64,000 nt of DNA from Argyresthia goedartella (GCA_949825045.1 OX463832.1:24732552-24796551), one strand, 5' to 3'. Counted from the stretch's first letter, positions 9,315-19,721 are shown. Made by a program: numbers and translations. Notes: generated by a model not told the origin, from the sequence alone.

Positions 9315-11237
9315 TTGTCTACGAGGATTGACCTCTCGAATATCACCGAAGAGTCACGTCGAGAAATACACCTCAAAATCGCATCATATTCGAATAAGAT
9401 AGTGGAAAAATGGGCCTTATCAGGACGTCATCAAGATCGTTTCTTAACTAACAATAAAAGTTGGTTAGAAGGTGCTGACTTTCAGTTCAAGGTTCATGTG
9501 ATCAGCCCAAAGGCGTCCAGCTCGTCAATCACCGAGAAACGCACCCCGGGAAGGCCAAAAAGTAGCTTTGAAGACGCTTCACACAAGACGAAGAAACGGC
9601 GTGTTGAAGAAGCTGTGAACAAGTGGACTGCTGAGGAGTTGGCGACTGCTGCTGAGGTCACAAGCAGAGCGGAGGGGAAGAGAAGCATCGCAAAAGCAAT
9701 AAAACGTGCAAGTGATGGTGAAACCTCTAAAGCTGCTTCGTGCCCTGATGGTAGGCAGTTGTCTACCAATGAAGCTTGGGCTTATTACTTTGACTCCAAG
9801 GTGAATAGTCATACCTATAAGACGGCGAGGAAGTGGTCAATGAAGGCGGGACATAACACGTTTCCATCGTGGCATAGCATGCGTAAGTCAATTAATAGTT
9901 CTATTCCTTCAGCGGAGCACATTCCTGTGACGGAACCGCGTGTCGATTGTAAGTTGCAAACTCTTTTGGATAAGACAACGGAGAGATTGCTTATGGCACA
10001 AAGTGAAGTCATTAGGAGTGTGCTCCCTAGATCATCATTCACGTTGATAAGCAAGTGGGGTTGTGACGGTAGTTCGGGCCATAGCACTTACAAACAGAAA
10101 TTTGAGGACTCCGAGGCCACTGATGAGTTCCTATTTGTGTATTCGTTTGTTCCTTTGAGGTTGTATGATGGCGACCTCATTATTTGGCAAAACCCCCGTC
10201 CATATTCAACTATGTACTGCAGACCCATCAAATTCATTTTCTCAAAGGAATCAACGGAGCTTACACAAATAGAAACAAACAAAGTGCTGGAAGAGGTTTC
10301 TCAGTTGGTTCCAACATTGTTTTCAGTCGGAGACGTTCAAATTTCTGTGAAACACAATTTTATCTTAACTATGGTCGATGGGAAAGTATGTAACGCGTTA
10401 ACGGACACACGTTCAGCACAAACGTGTTACATATGTAAAGCCACGCCGAAAACGATGAATGATGAAGTGAAAGGTTATGATGGTCAGCAAGGAAACTTTG
10501 GTTTTGGGTTGTCCACTCTGCATGCCTGGATTCGCAGTTTTGAGTGTTTGTTGCACATAAGTTATCGTCTGGACATCAAGAAATGGCAAGCCAGGGGTGA
10601 AGACGATAAGTTAAGTGTAAAAAACCGCGCAGAGGCAATAAAGAAAATGTTCAAAATGGAAGGTTTGATTGTGGACCAACCAAAACCAGGGTTCGGAAAT
10701 ACAAATGATAGAAACACCGCGCGTAGATTTTTTGATAACGCGGATCTGAGTGCAGGGATTACAGGGTTAGATGCTAATCTCATTAAAAAGTTTAATATAA
10801 TATTAAGAACATTATCATCTGGCTATGATATCGATTTGGTTAAATTTGAAAACCTTTGTGTGGAAACGCGGAAACTCTACTTAAGTCCGTATTCGTGGTA
10901 CTTCATGCCTGCCACTGTGCATAAGATCCTTATGCACAGTACTGAGGTAATAAAGACCTCGTTACTTCCGATTGGGCAGTTCTCCGAAGAAGCCCAAGAA
11001 GCGAGAAACAAAGACATACGCCGTTTACGGCTGCATAATACTCGCAAAACGTCACGTATTGCCACGAATACAGACTTGATCCACATTCTTTTGGCATCGT
11101 CTGACCCTTTAATCAACTCACTCAGAGACGTTCTTAGAAAAAAACCCGAACAGTTAATGCCTGAAGTCTGTGACTTAATTATCCCGCCTTCAGTGGCCAT
11201 TTCGCCACCTACTTGTAATTTAATAGAAATAATTTAG
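9315..11237 (+). CDS. Transib transposase (RAG1-core homologue)
   Basis: The open frame reads 640 codons from a TTG at 9315 to TAG; it is open only from 9291 and has no ATG until about 9840, so the true N-terminus must come from an upstream exon or be lost. Numbering from 9315: a basic region with GRPK and KKRR (about 79-96), WGCDGSSGH with the likely first catalytic Asp (251), CYIC (371-374) resembling the RAG1 zinc-ligand block, LHAWIRSFECLLH (402-414), and FSEEAQEARNKD (556-567). The last aligns with the RAG1 segment that carries the third catalytic acid, followed by an NT(R/K)K basic patch as in RAG1. I could not assign the second acidic residue. The product would cut and paste the surrounding element in the nucleus. 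Apart from the 5' end the frame is intact. Confidence 0.85.
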   Translation: MSTRIDLSNITEESRREIHLKIASYSNKIVEKWALSGRHQDRFLTNNKSWLEGADFQFKVHVISPKASSSSITEKRTPGRPKSSFEDASHKTKKRRVEEAVNKWTAEELATAAEVTSRAEGKRSIAKAIKRASDGETSKAASCPDGRQLSTNEAWAYYFDSKVNSHTYKTARKWSMKAGHNTFPSWHSMRKSINSSIPSAEHIPVTEPRVDCKLQTLLDKTTERLLMAQSEVIRSVLPRSSFTLISKWGCDGSSGHSTYKQKFEDSEATDEFLFVYSFVPLRLYDGDLIIWQNPRPYSTMYCRPIKFIFSKESTELTQIETNKVLEEVSQLVPTLFSVGDVQISVKHNFILTMVDGKVCNALTDTRSAQTCYICKATPKTMNDEVKGYDGQQGNFGFGLSTLHAWIRSFECLLHISYRLDIKKWQARGEDDKLSVKNRAEAIKKMFKMEGLIVDQPKPGFGNTNDRNTARRFFDNADLSAGITGLDANLIKKFNIILRTLSSGYDIDLVKFENLCVETRKLYLSPYSWYFMPATVHKILMHSTEVIKTSLLPIGQFSEEAQEARNKDIRRLRLHNTRKTSRIATNTDLIHILLASSDPLINSLRDVLRKKPEQLMPEVCDLIIPPSVAISPPTCNLIEII

Positions 11238-11860
11238 ATTATACAGAATCCGACTCGTCTTAGGGTGAAGAAGAATGACTTTTGTATTGTTATGTGTGAA
11301 TAAATCGATTTAGTGTAGTTTTGCATCAATTATTTAATGAAATAGGTTTTTATTATGATCCTTTTAATTTAAGTTACAGTTATAATTTTGTAAATATCGT
11401 TGATTTTGTGCATTGTAATTATTCAATTTATTTTTCTTTATTTATTTCCAAAAGGTTTGTATTTCTTTTGAATAAATATGTATTTTTTTAAATATTTTTT
11501 TGTTATTTATTTTTTATTGCCCCCTAAAATTGCGGGATAGTCTCGAATCCTACTAGTAACAACAATTAACTGCTATTTAAGCTAAAATAAGCCATTAGAA
11601 ATCAAAAAAAAATTTTGTCCAGCTAGCATGTTCTAGACGAATCAGTGTGCGTCTGTTAAAAACTGTTAAAAAGCGTATTGATTTAAAAACGCCTTTGAAC
11701 AAGCAGATTTTGTAAAGAATAAAGTTGTAAATAAACTATCTTTATTAGTGAGAGGAAAAAAGAAAACACAATAAAATAAAAATATCATTATTAATTAAAA
11801 GGAGATTATTCGAAATTCTCAGCATGAAACTAGCGCCATTTTGTACTTCCTTAATTTTTT

Positions 11861-12100
11861 AGGGTACTGTACCCAAGGGGTGCCTAACAGAACCCTATTA
11901 CAAAGCGCCCGTCTATCCGTCCATGATGGATGGATGGCTGATGGACGGTCCATCAGCAGGCTGTTCATAATAGGTAGAGAACAACTACAGCTACAAATAA
12001 TAAACTACAAGATATTTAATTGGGACAAGACAAGAGGCCGAGAGAGAGTTTTAATAATCCCGCCACTGCCTAACTACCAAATCACCATCAATTAAATATC
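11861..12100. repeat. Dispersed 'tagggt..ccctatta' repeat, copy 2
   Basis: tagggtactgtacccaagg, gtgcctaacagaaccctatta and a ccgtccatgatggatgg stretch match the repeat at 2985 and 19722. Contains a local gatggatgg duplication. Confidence 0.5.
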
Positions 12101-12552
12101 AATATTATTTATTTTTTATTCATATCTGTAGATTTAACAAATTGTATCATGTAAAAAAATATATATATATATTTTAATATCGATTGGTTTGACAGATCCA
12201 CAATCTCTAGGGAGAGATATGGAAACAAAGTTCACCAACAGTGTAAAACCCATCTAAAAACCCTCAATTTCACAACAAACTCCTTTGAAATCCTTATATT
12301 AGTATCAACTGCAGCTGTGTTAGTTTGGTGCTTTATTATCTAGCCCATAATAAACTCAACCATCAACATCATAGCTAATGAAGATTCTAAGAAATTACTT
12401 ATGGTTACAAAATTGGCATTACCTTTCACAAGTAGACTGTTGTTAGGTAGTCTCCATTTAACATCACTCATAACGCATACAGTCCTTTCAGTGTTGTTAT
12501 AGAGTTTACTTTACATACAGGCTCATTCATTGCTTCTGACCAGAAACAGCGA

Positions 12553-12680
12553 CGTCACATATAAAAACATCCAAGACCTGGGGTAATTTTTTTGTTTATG
12601 CCCAGCTGGGGATCGAACCTGGGGCCTCTCGCTTCGTAGGCAGAGCCACAACCGGAGCACCACAGAGGTCCTCATATATA
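12553..12680 (-). repeat. SINE-like repeat, second family, copy 2
   Basis: Shares catccaagacc, T run, cccagc, gaacc..ggcctct and ggcagagccacaa with 7665-7780. On the minus strand a B-box-like ggttcgatcccc is visible. Confidence 0.5.
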
Positions 12681-12790
12681 GATATATTTAGAATGAATAG
12701 GCTATACCCCCTTTAGAACACAATCTGTCGAAACCTTTCCAGGGGCTGGGTTGGTGTCTAGATGTAGGAGGCACTTAGGGAAAAAAGACT

Positions 12791-12957
12791 TAGACCAGGG
12801 TTTGTAAGAACTCGGTTCGGTCAGAGTGTCGATAAGGGGGCGGAAGCAGGCTATCTAAACGCAAAAAAAAAACTTTAGACCAGGGTTTGTAAGAACTTGG
12901 TTCGGTCAGAGTGTCGATAAGGGGGCGGAAGCAGGCTATCTAAACGCAAAAAAAAAC
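12791..12957. repeat. Tandem duplication, period 85 bp
   Basis: Two nearly identical copies (12791-12875 and 12876-12957) contain tagaccagggtttgtaagaa and gtcgataagggggcggaagc, each ending in an A run. The second motif recurs at 30519-30546, so the unit derives from a dispersed repeat. Two copies without spacers do not make a CRISPR array. Confidence 0.8.
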
Positions 12958-12989
12958 TATGTTTTTTTTTCCTTGGCGCCCCCTTATCT

Positions 12990-13160
12990 ACACTCCAACC
13001 CTCGGTTCTCTCTGCAGCGAAAGAGAAAAGAAAAGGGGTTTGACTTAGAATCCGGGCACCAGCTTTCACACTGTTTTTAGATGATGGAGGACTTGGTAAT
13101 GAGGGTGGTAGCATTACAATTGTGAAGCATTCCTCTATCAACTAAAAACACCCTAACACC
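12990..13160. repeat. Hairpin-type short repeat
   Basis: An inverted pair around the core (accagctttcacactgtttttag near 13061 and ctaaaaacaccctaacacc..agctgg near 13143) resembles the ends of the inverted-repeat element at 27285-27690 (tttcacaggtaagggtg, ctatcaactaaaaca). Likely a non-autonomous transposon family. Confidence 0.45.
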
Positions 13161-13169
13161 CAAAAGCTG

Positions 13170-13925
13170 GAGTCCATTTTCTATGTTTCAACCAAGAAAA
13201 GCCAAGAACCAGTTCTTGCATATCCTCTAATTTTACAACAATAACACACTGAGTGCAATGGGAAAGTATAAAAATGCAGTGTTGCATTATTTGCGTGAAA
13301 TTTGCATTCTATATTTTATTCTATACGCACTTAGGTAAAAATACATGTAAAGCTGACTTTTAAGAGGGTAATTTTCATTAAATGTAGGTAATTAAAAAAA
13401 TGACACAAAATTTTTGTCAAACCTTCCGAAAATGAGTGCTATGCAACCAAATTCAAAATAGCTCAATTATACGAATACAGTCGTTCAAATACCGGTTATA
13501 CTTAGCACTATTTATTTAATTAGCAGAGATTTCGAACAAGATAACATAGCATGAAAACTAATGTCGAAATAACATAACAAACGACAAAAGGGTACACATG
13601 AAATGCCGATATTTGAACGGTACACGCGACTCACTCAATTTGGTAAGGTTTTAGATCTACAGTCAATACAACCTAGAAACTCACCTACAACTCGAAGAAT
13701 ATCGACGGTTGGACAACAAAAATTACTTGTACTGGGTTCGCTAATTAAACTCTCACAAATAACTGTAAATTATAACTATTTATTCCCAAATTCGGTGAAG
13801 AAGAGCACCCCCAAACCACGCAACTATCATTTGAAATATTTTGACAGTAGTAGTGACGTGAAAGATTTGAAATTACAAACATCGTCATAGAATCGATCGA
13901 CTATAACAGAGAGGTATAGTTCGCG
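13170..13925. other. Intergenic, no gene seen
   Basis: AT-rich. The 95-codon plus frame at 13603 has no family signal, and I do not support it as a gene. Confidence 0.4.
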
Positions 13926-13929
13926 TTGC

Positions 13930-14181
13930 GCCAAGTTTCCTTGTCTGTAAGTGAGCTGCTATCTACGCCAAAGCCTTCGTTAAATGGAGCACTATGTTTG
14001 ACATCTTCATCGAAATGGGCCTACCTTCACATCTAACATTCCTGATTCAGAATTTATACCTCGAGGGAACCAGTTTTGTAAAGTTGGAAGACTCCAAGTC
14101 AGAAGCCTTCAGAACTGAGAGAGGTGTACGACAAGGCTGTATATTGTCACCCAAACTATTCAACCTGTACGGCGAATATAT
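13930..14181 (+). pseudogene. Reverse transcriptase fragment (5' half) of an interrupted LINE
   Basis: Plus-strand translation gives KWSTMFDIFIEMGLP, FRTERGVRQGCILSP and KLFNLYGEY, the RT core before the YADD motif, as in insect 'endonuclease-reverse transcriptase' LINEs of RTE-like type. It stops abruptly at a GATA repeat where another LINE has inserted, and the same protein resumes at 18372. Confidence 0.75.
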
Positions 14182-17100
14182 GATAGATAGATAGATAGAT
14201 AAACGTTTATTGCATCAAAGCAGCACACATACAAATTAAAAGTGATACGGAGGTGCAACTATAAAATAACTTAAATGAAAGCAAAGTTATAAAAAAAAAA
14301 CTCATAAGATTATTACTAAAACAATAAAACAAAAAGAAGAATATAGGTCGGTATGTAGGCGCGCTGCATTGACGCGAAAAGGTCAAAGCTCAGTGTTTAT
14401 TGCTCGTTAAGAGAATCGTGTGGGCGCGAGCTTCCATACAATAAGCGGTAACCTTTTGCACCCCTTAAACCTTGTCCGATTTTCACAATTTTTTCACATG
14501 TTTGAGATACTATGAAAAACTATGCTCGTGCGTTTTGTTTTTTTTTTGAAATATTTTGTATTTTAGTAAATATAAGTACCTAAACATTCACTTTTTTGAC
14601 CAAAAAAACCCTCCAGCATTTTATTTATTTTTAACCAATCAAGCCAGATTTTCAAAAAAACGAAAAACTACAAGCATCGTTTATGATGTGTGGAAACGAA
14701 TGAGACCAAATTTGTCTTATTCCATAAAGGTTTAGGGGTAGAAAAACGTTACCGCCCAAAAGCATAATTCGGCCGAAAATTTAGGCAATTACGCTCTTAT
14801 AGCTCTGAGATAGCTTGTATTTTGGTAAATACCTACTCGCGCCGAGTTCTGTCGCCATTTGCTCGTCTTAAGAGCAGCACTGGTTTTCAGCCCTCACCTA
14901 GGAGACGCAGAGACTCAGCAGTTACATCCGAATGTGAATGTGAAAACAATAATAAAAAAGTGTCAGAAATAGATATATCCTTACAAGTGTTTAAAGATGT
15001 GGAAATAAATAAAAACATTGCACATAAATATGTTTCAAAACTTTCATGAGTAGGATAGTACAAAATATACATGAAGATTAAATAAATAGGTATATAAGTA
15101 TATTATGCCGCGTGAGTAGTGAGTAGCAGAATAAGTATAGTGTGAATATGTTTACTAAAATCATAAGATATCTAACTAAAAAATATATGAAAATGGCAGA
15201 GGTAGCCCGACTATCCAATGTTGGAAAGAGAAATTCCTAGTTTTTGCTTTTGAATCAGGTGCGACTTCATATGTGTTTTGAAGGTGTATTTGGAGGTTAG
15301 ATTTCTTATGGGCGGCGGAATATCATTCCAACATTTGGTATCTTGGAAGCGGAAGCTACCTCTAAATGCCACCGTGCGATGAATATGACCTTCAAGAGGT
15401 GCTCGAATATCCCTCATGCCATATCTGGGGTGAGATGTTGCCACCTTTAATTTTAGGTACAGGTACTCAGGTTTTTTAAACTTGATGACATCAAACACTA
15501 CACTTGAAAGGTGTAAGTGCCTACGCAGTTCCATTTTGAGCATTCCAGCAGAGTTTATGTATGGGGTGATTTGACTACGAGGTGGTACATCAAAGCAAAA
15601 CCTACAACAGGCATTTTGTATGCGCTGCACTAAACGCTGAGTCTTCAATAGAAGACGCGGACCATAAACTATATCTCCGTAGTTGAGTCGAGATAAAATC
15701 AGTGACTCGCACAGAATAATACGTGCCCTTTCGCAGATAAGGTTACGGATTTTGTACAAAACCCTTAAACGATACATACAACTCTTCACTAAATTCAAGA
15801 CATGAGTTTCAAATCGTAGGTAAGTGTCAAATATGATTCCCAGATTCCTGGCCTCGTCAACACGCTCTAGAGTCTGGCCTTCAAGGATTAGCTGAGGATT
15901 AGAAATGAGATTTTTTTTAACTTGAACTTTACTCCCAAGCACCATAAACTTTGATTTCAAGGGATTGAGAATCAAGGAATTTTTATTTGACCAGGCATCT
16001 AACCTGCTTAGGTCTTCTTTGATGAAGTTTGTCATGCAGTCAATATTAGAAGGCACATCAGAAATGTAAAGTTGAAGATCATCAGCGTAACAATGGAATT
16101 TGCAGTGCTTGATTTCATTCACCAAATCTGCGGCATATATAATAAATAATAGAGGCCCTAAGATGGAACCCTGTGGAACACCTCGCAAAACTAGCTTTAG
16201 ATCCGAGTACAATGCACCACCACTGTCATTGGTCAGCTTAACATATTGGAAGCGTTGGTCGAGATAACTTTCAAACCATCCCACAGATAATGCATCCAGC
16301 CCATAGTAACGCAATTTCGACAGCAACAAGGTCGGGCTAATGCTGTCAAATGCACGGCTATAATCTAGCAGTGTAAGAATAGTAGCCTTACCTACATCGA
16401 TATTGCTCAAAATGTTATCAACAACATCAACCAACGCAGTAGTTGTGCCCCGCCCCCTTCGGAAACCTGACTGGAGGTCAGGCAAAATATTAGAGTCTTC
16501 TATATATTTGTAAAATAGGGCATGCACCAGTTTTTCCAGCACTTTTGAAAGGAAGGGAAGCAAACTAATAGGTCTAAGTTCCTTGAGATTGGACGGGTTA
16601 TCGACTTTAGGAAAAGGCATTACTATAGCTTTTTTCCATTGCTTGGGAACTATGCCGCTAGTAATTGACCTATTTATAATTGAGGTTATAACGCGCAGGG
16701 TTCTGGGGAGAGTCAGTATTATCATGTCTCTACTTATCCCATCATCTCCAATTGCATTGGATTTGATAGAGATTATGTAATTGTATACTTTTTGTTCAGA
16801 AACTGGCACGAGATTAAATCTGGAATCACTATACCGATTGGAATTAAAGTACGATAACAGAGGTTTAGGATCTTCACTAGCAAAAGGGAGAGATAAAAAA
16901 TGATCATTTATTTGATTTGGGTCACTGCAGCAATCAGGAAGTTTTTCGCCATGTCCATTATCTGCTAGAATATTTTGTTTCATATTTCGCCAGAATTTTT
17001 TGCCATCCGAGACTTCATAGTTAACTAAATGATTAAAGTAAGCACGTTTTTCATTGTATATACTAGATTCCACTAACTTTCTTAGATCTTTCCAGCTCTC

Positions 17101-18371
17101 CTTGTCAACGTCAGACTTAGTTTCGCGATACTTAACGTGAGCTTCATTACGTAAATCGGTCATAAGTCTGATGTTATCAGTGATCCAAGGTAGAGTGTGA
17201 TGATATTTAATTTTTACCACCTTGACTGGTGCAAAAATATTATAATGAGTCAAGAGCAAGCAGTTAAATCTATCGACCATATCATCAACAGTAGGCAAGT
17301 CAATGATAGATTCCCAATCCAGCAAGTCCAATTCGCGATTGAATCGATCAAAGTCTATGTCTTTAATGGGACGATAAGTTATACAGCGGGGCGGTATTTT
17401 TTCTTTCTTGAATGCCAATGTTACATTTACCATAGCGTGACCAAAGGAACCGGTGATATTTGAGACAGTGACTTCGCGCACCTTAGCATTTGTGCAAACA
17501 ACGTCTATTAAAGTTGCAGACTCAGAAGTAAAATGCGTTGGCTCATTAACTACTTGTTTAAGATCCATATATGTCAGGAATTGTTGTAATTTTTTGGTAT
17601 GGCAGTTAAGAGAGTTAATATTAAAATCTCCAAGCAAAAGTATATGATCATACCGAGCGGAACTTGTGATTGAGTCAGTTAGTGCATCAAAAAAGTCATC
17701 CACACCAACCCACTGAGGTCTATAAGCAGTTCCTATTACAACATGTTTACCATTAATTTTAGTTGATAGCCACATTTGTTCAATATCCGCAGTAGGATAC
17801 TTTTCATACCGAACGCGCACATCTTGCTTAATGTAAAACGCCACTCCGCCCCCCCTCCCCCCTCGCACATGCTCGAGTCTAGGGGTACAGCGCAGATGAT
17901 AGCCTGGGACGACAGGCGCTCGCGCTTGCTGATCGATAGGAAGCCAAGTTTCGTTGATTGCAATAATGTCGGGGTTATTTTGAGTCATAGCGATTAAGAA
18001 ATCGTTGTGACCGGTATTCAAGGAACCTGCATTAAAAAGCCCTAACTTGAGGTATTTGTTCTTATCCATTTTTTATGTTTATGGACATAGAAGAGTGCAA
18101 AAGTGAGACAAAAATACATTGGCCAATCAAAGAAGCAGCTATGTAATAACAGGTGCAAGTAAACATCGTAAAAAATATTGAATTTGAAAATTTAATTTGA
18201 TTATTATTTAGATTAAGAAAATTTATTTGCATAACAAATGGTGAGGAAATAATTTTTATTATGATTCCGGCGAAGTTAATGAAATGAGTGTGAAACTGGC
18301 ATAGGAATAGTAAGCAAATAAATAAACTAAGTAGATAAAGGGATCTACATTTTATATTAGTGTTTGTATTA
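14182..18371 (-). mobile_element. LINE (CR1/Jockey-like) inserted into another LINE
   Basis: In minus sense the element ends in a (TATC)n tail (GATA repeats at 14182-14200), a common LINE 3' terminus. It begins about 300 bp upstream of its ORF near 18369, so the ORF1 region is missing (5' truncation). Short A/T-rich flanks (aatatatga at 14175 and atatataatga at 18371) may be the target duplication. Bases 14213-15210 are unusually long for a 3' UTR and may hold a further insertion that I could not delimit. Confidence 0.75.
15211..18069 (-). CDS. LINE ORF2: AP-endonuclease and reverse transcriptase, 952 aa
   Basis: The longest intact frame in the window. Order: an apurinic-like endonuclease (about 8-220) with NETWLP (39-44), GTAYRPQ (113-119) and LLGDFN (145-150); a linker; and a reverse transcriptase (about 470-740) with LRPISLLPFLSKVLEK, SGFRRGRGT, LLDYSRAFDS (568-577), [13 protein letters not shown] and YADD (661-664). 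The C-terminus carries the usual RLNYGD and WNDIPPPIR blocks. There is no RNase H. The endonuclease SDH motif reads SFGH near 208-211, so a catalytic Asp appears to be replaced by Gly. The ATG at 18069 starts MDKNKYLKLGLFNAGS, a normal start for such proteins. The product would nick target DNA and prime reverse transcription from it. Confidence 0.9.
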   Translation of the reverse strand: MDKNKYLKLGLFNAGSLNTGHNDFLIAMTQNNPDIIAINETWLPIDQQARAPVVPGYHLRCTPRLEHVRGGRGGGVAFYIKQDVRVRYEKYPTADIEQMWLSTKINGKHVVIGTAYRPQWVGVDDFFDALTDSITSSARYDHILLLGDFNINSLNCHTKKLQQFLTYMDLKQVVNEPTHFTSESATLIDVVCTNAKVREVTVSNITGSFGHAMVNVTLAFKKEKIPPRCITYRPIKDIDFDRFNRELDLLDWESIIDLPTVDDMVDRFNCLLLTHYNIFAPVKVVKIKYHHTLPWITDNIRLMTDLRNEAHVKYRETKSDVDKESWKDLRKLVESSIYNEKRAYFNHLVNYEVSDGKKFWRNMKQNILADNGHGEKLPDCCSDPNQINDHFLSLPFASEDPKPLLSYFNSNRYSDSRFNLVPVSEQKVYNYIISIKSNAIGDDGISRDMIILTLPRTLRVITSIINRSITSGIVPKQWKKAIVMPFPKVDNPSNLKELRPISLLPFLSKVLEKLVHALFYKYIEDSNILPDLQSGFRRGRGTTTALVDVVDNILSNIDVGKATILTLLDYSRAFDSISPTLLLSKLRYYGLDALSVGWFESYLDQRFQYVKLTNDSGGALYSDLKLVLRGVPQGSILGPLLFIIYAADLVNEIKHCKFHCYADDLQLYISDVPSNIDCMTNFIKEDLSRLDAWSNKNSLILNPLKSKFMVLGSKVQVKKNLISNPQLILEGQTLERVDEARNLGIIFDTYLRFETHVLNLVKSCMYRLRVLYKIRNLICERARIILCESLILSRLNYGDIVYGPRLLLKTQRLVQRIQNACCRFCFDVPPRSQITPYINSAGMLKMELRRHLHLSSVVFDVIKFKKPEYLYLKLKVATSHPRYGMRDIRAPLEGHIHRTVAFRGSFRFQDTKCWNDIPPPIRNLTSKYTFKTHMKSHLIQKQKLGISLSNIG

Positions 18372-19195
18372 TATATATAATGAGAGAGCGCTGGAGGAGC
18401 GGAGCGGCGGAGTAACAGTGGGCGGTGAAAAGCTTACGAACCTCAGATATGCAATGCAGATGAAACAACAGTACTTGCGTCCAGCAAAGAAGGAATGGGG
18501 AAACTGCTCCTGCGAATTGAGGATTGAAGTCTTAGACTTGATCTTAAGATCAACCAGTCAAAGACCAAGATTATTGATGGTGGTCAAGTGCCCTCGCTAG
18601 ATATGAGAAGGTAGATAAGTTTGTGTATCTGGAGTCGATGTTGAGTAGCGATGGCAGCTGTTCTAGAGAGCTGAGCCGACGTATTGGCATGGCCAAAAGC
18701 GCGATGATCAACCTGGAAGAACAGACCTATTCGCCGTATAACGAAGGTTCGACTTGTCTGGACCCTTGTATTCTCGATCTTCATTTACGGTGCAGTAACC
18801 TGGTGCCTGATGAGCCGGGAACGCAGTAAAATCGACGCGTTCGAAATGCGGCGCTGGAGAAGACTACTCATAATTCCGTGGACCGCCATAAGAACTAACG
18901 TATCCATTCTGAGTGAACTGAAGATCACAAAACGGCTCTCGACAATTTGCCGGGAAAGAACCCTAAGCTTCTTCGGTGACATTATGCGCTCACCTAAGCA
19001 CCAACTGGAGTAGCTCATCATAATGGGTCAAGTGGAAGGCCAGAGGACGTGCTCCAACTAGATGGTCCGACCAGACTAACAGAAGCGATAGGGGTTACTC
19101 TACACAACGCGTATCAAACTACGCAGAACCGTCAGCAATGGAGGAGAGCTTGCGTCACGATCCTCAGCATTGAGGGAACGATAAAGAAGTGAGCT
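18372..19195 (+). pseudogene. Reverse transcriptase fragment (3' half) of the interrupted LINE
   Basis: This continues the frame broken at 14181: NLRYA, then VYLESMLSSDGSC, ELSRRIGMAKSAM, SRERSKIDAFEMRRWRRLL and SPKHQLE, the C-terminal domain of RTE-like LINEs. Several frameshifts and stops show that it is dead. It is in the same orientation as 13930-14181, and the two parts flank the minus-strand LINE exactly. Confidence 0.75.
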
Positions 19196-19207
19196 GTCAC
19201 TGAAGTC

Positions 19208-19246
19208 ATCGTTCTCTCTCTCTATCTCTCTCAGTCTCTCTCACCC
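19208..19246. repeat. CT-rich microsatellite
   Basis: Run of ctctct with a few interruptions, just past the LINE relic end. Confidence 0.7.
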
Positions 19247-19387
19247 CACCTTACCCTATGCGAGAAAGATAGTTCAGAGCCAAAAAATTTTGGCACGGCC
19301 TGTATCAAGAGGGCAGGCTGCACAAGGCCCTTATTCAGACAGAACGACAAATCCGTACGAGTTTTTGTTAGTCATAATCATATATGG

Positions 19388-19532
19388 CCGATCCCAATAA
19401 CCTATCTTCTATCCATAATCTGCAGATTTGAGACTGCTATTGTCAAATTTGACAAAATCCCATAGCGCAACTGTCAAATGAAACGCGTAATCTGCAGATC
19501 ACGGATAGTTATAGGTTATTGGGATCGTCCGA
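19388..19532. repeat. Palindromic MITE, about 145 bp
   Basis: The left arm cgatcccaataacctat...ccataatctgcagattt is mirrored by aatctgcagatcacggatag...ataggttattgggatcg. No coding capacity. Class unknown. Confidence 0.75.
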
Positions 19533-19721
19533 TAGCCTACCAAGTTAAACACAATAATACACGACGTAATATAATCAGCAATGTATTCTCATCAAGGGAT
19601 GATCGAGACAGTGTCACATTGAGATAAAAAAAATAAAAGGCAATAGACAATAGTGTGATGTGCCAGCCAGTACTGTCAGTTTTAAGCATTTTCCACGTAA
19701 TGATACATATTCAGTATCTTT

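Larger units (their letters stand above)
8705..11649 (+). mobile_element. Complete Transib-superfamily DNA transposon (2,945 bp)
   Basis: The ends are 37-bp terminal inverted repeats (8705-8741 and 11613-11649) that match at 35 of 37 positions; both start CACACTG and end GGACAAAA. They are flanked by an identical 5-bp duplication CGTCT (8700-8704 and 11650-11654). A 5-bp GC-rich target duplication, CAC-start termini and a RAG1-like transposase inside define Transib. The element holds one large ORF (9315-11237), a probable small 5' exon, and AATAAA signals after the ORF. The near-identical ends and intact duplication suggest a fairly recent insertion. Confidence 0.92.

Noticed and set aside
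9315..9317. TTG as the real start of the Transib protein
   Set aside because: Insect genes rarely start at TTG. The same is true for the apparent starts at 24557 and 39829, where ATGs at 24578 and 39775 are better.
9494..11200. Minus-strand frames across the Transib ORF
   Set aside because: Antisense shadows of the transposase.
12791..12957. CRISPR-like direct repeats
   Set aside because: Only two adjacent copies, no spacers, eukaryotic context.
12875..13141. 88-codon minus frame
   Set aside because: Overlaps a tandem duplication and a hairpin repeat; no family signal.
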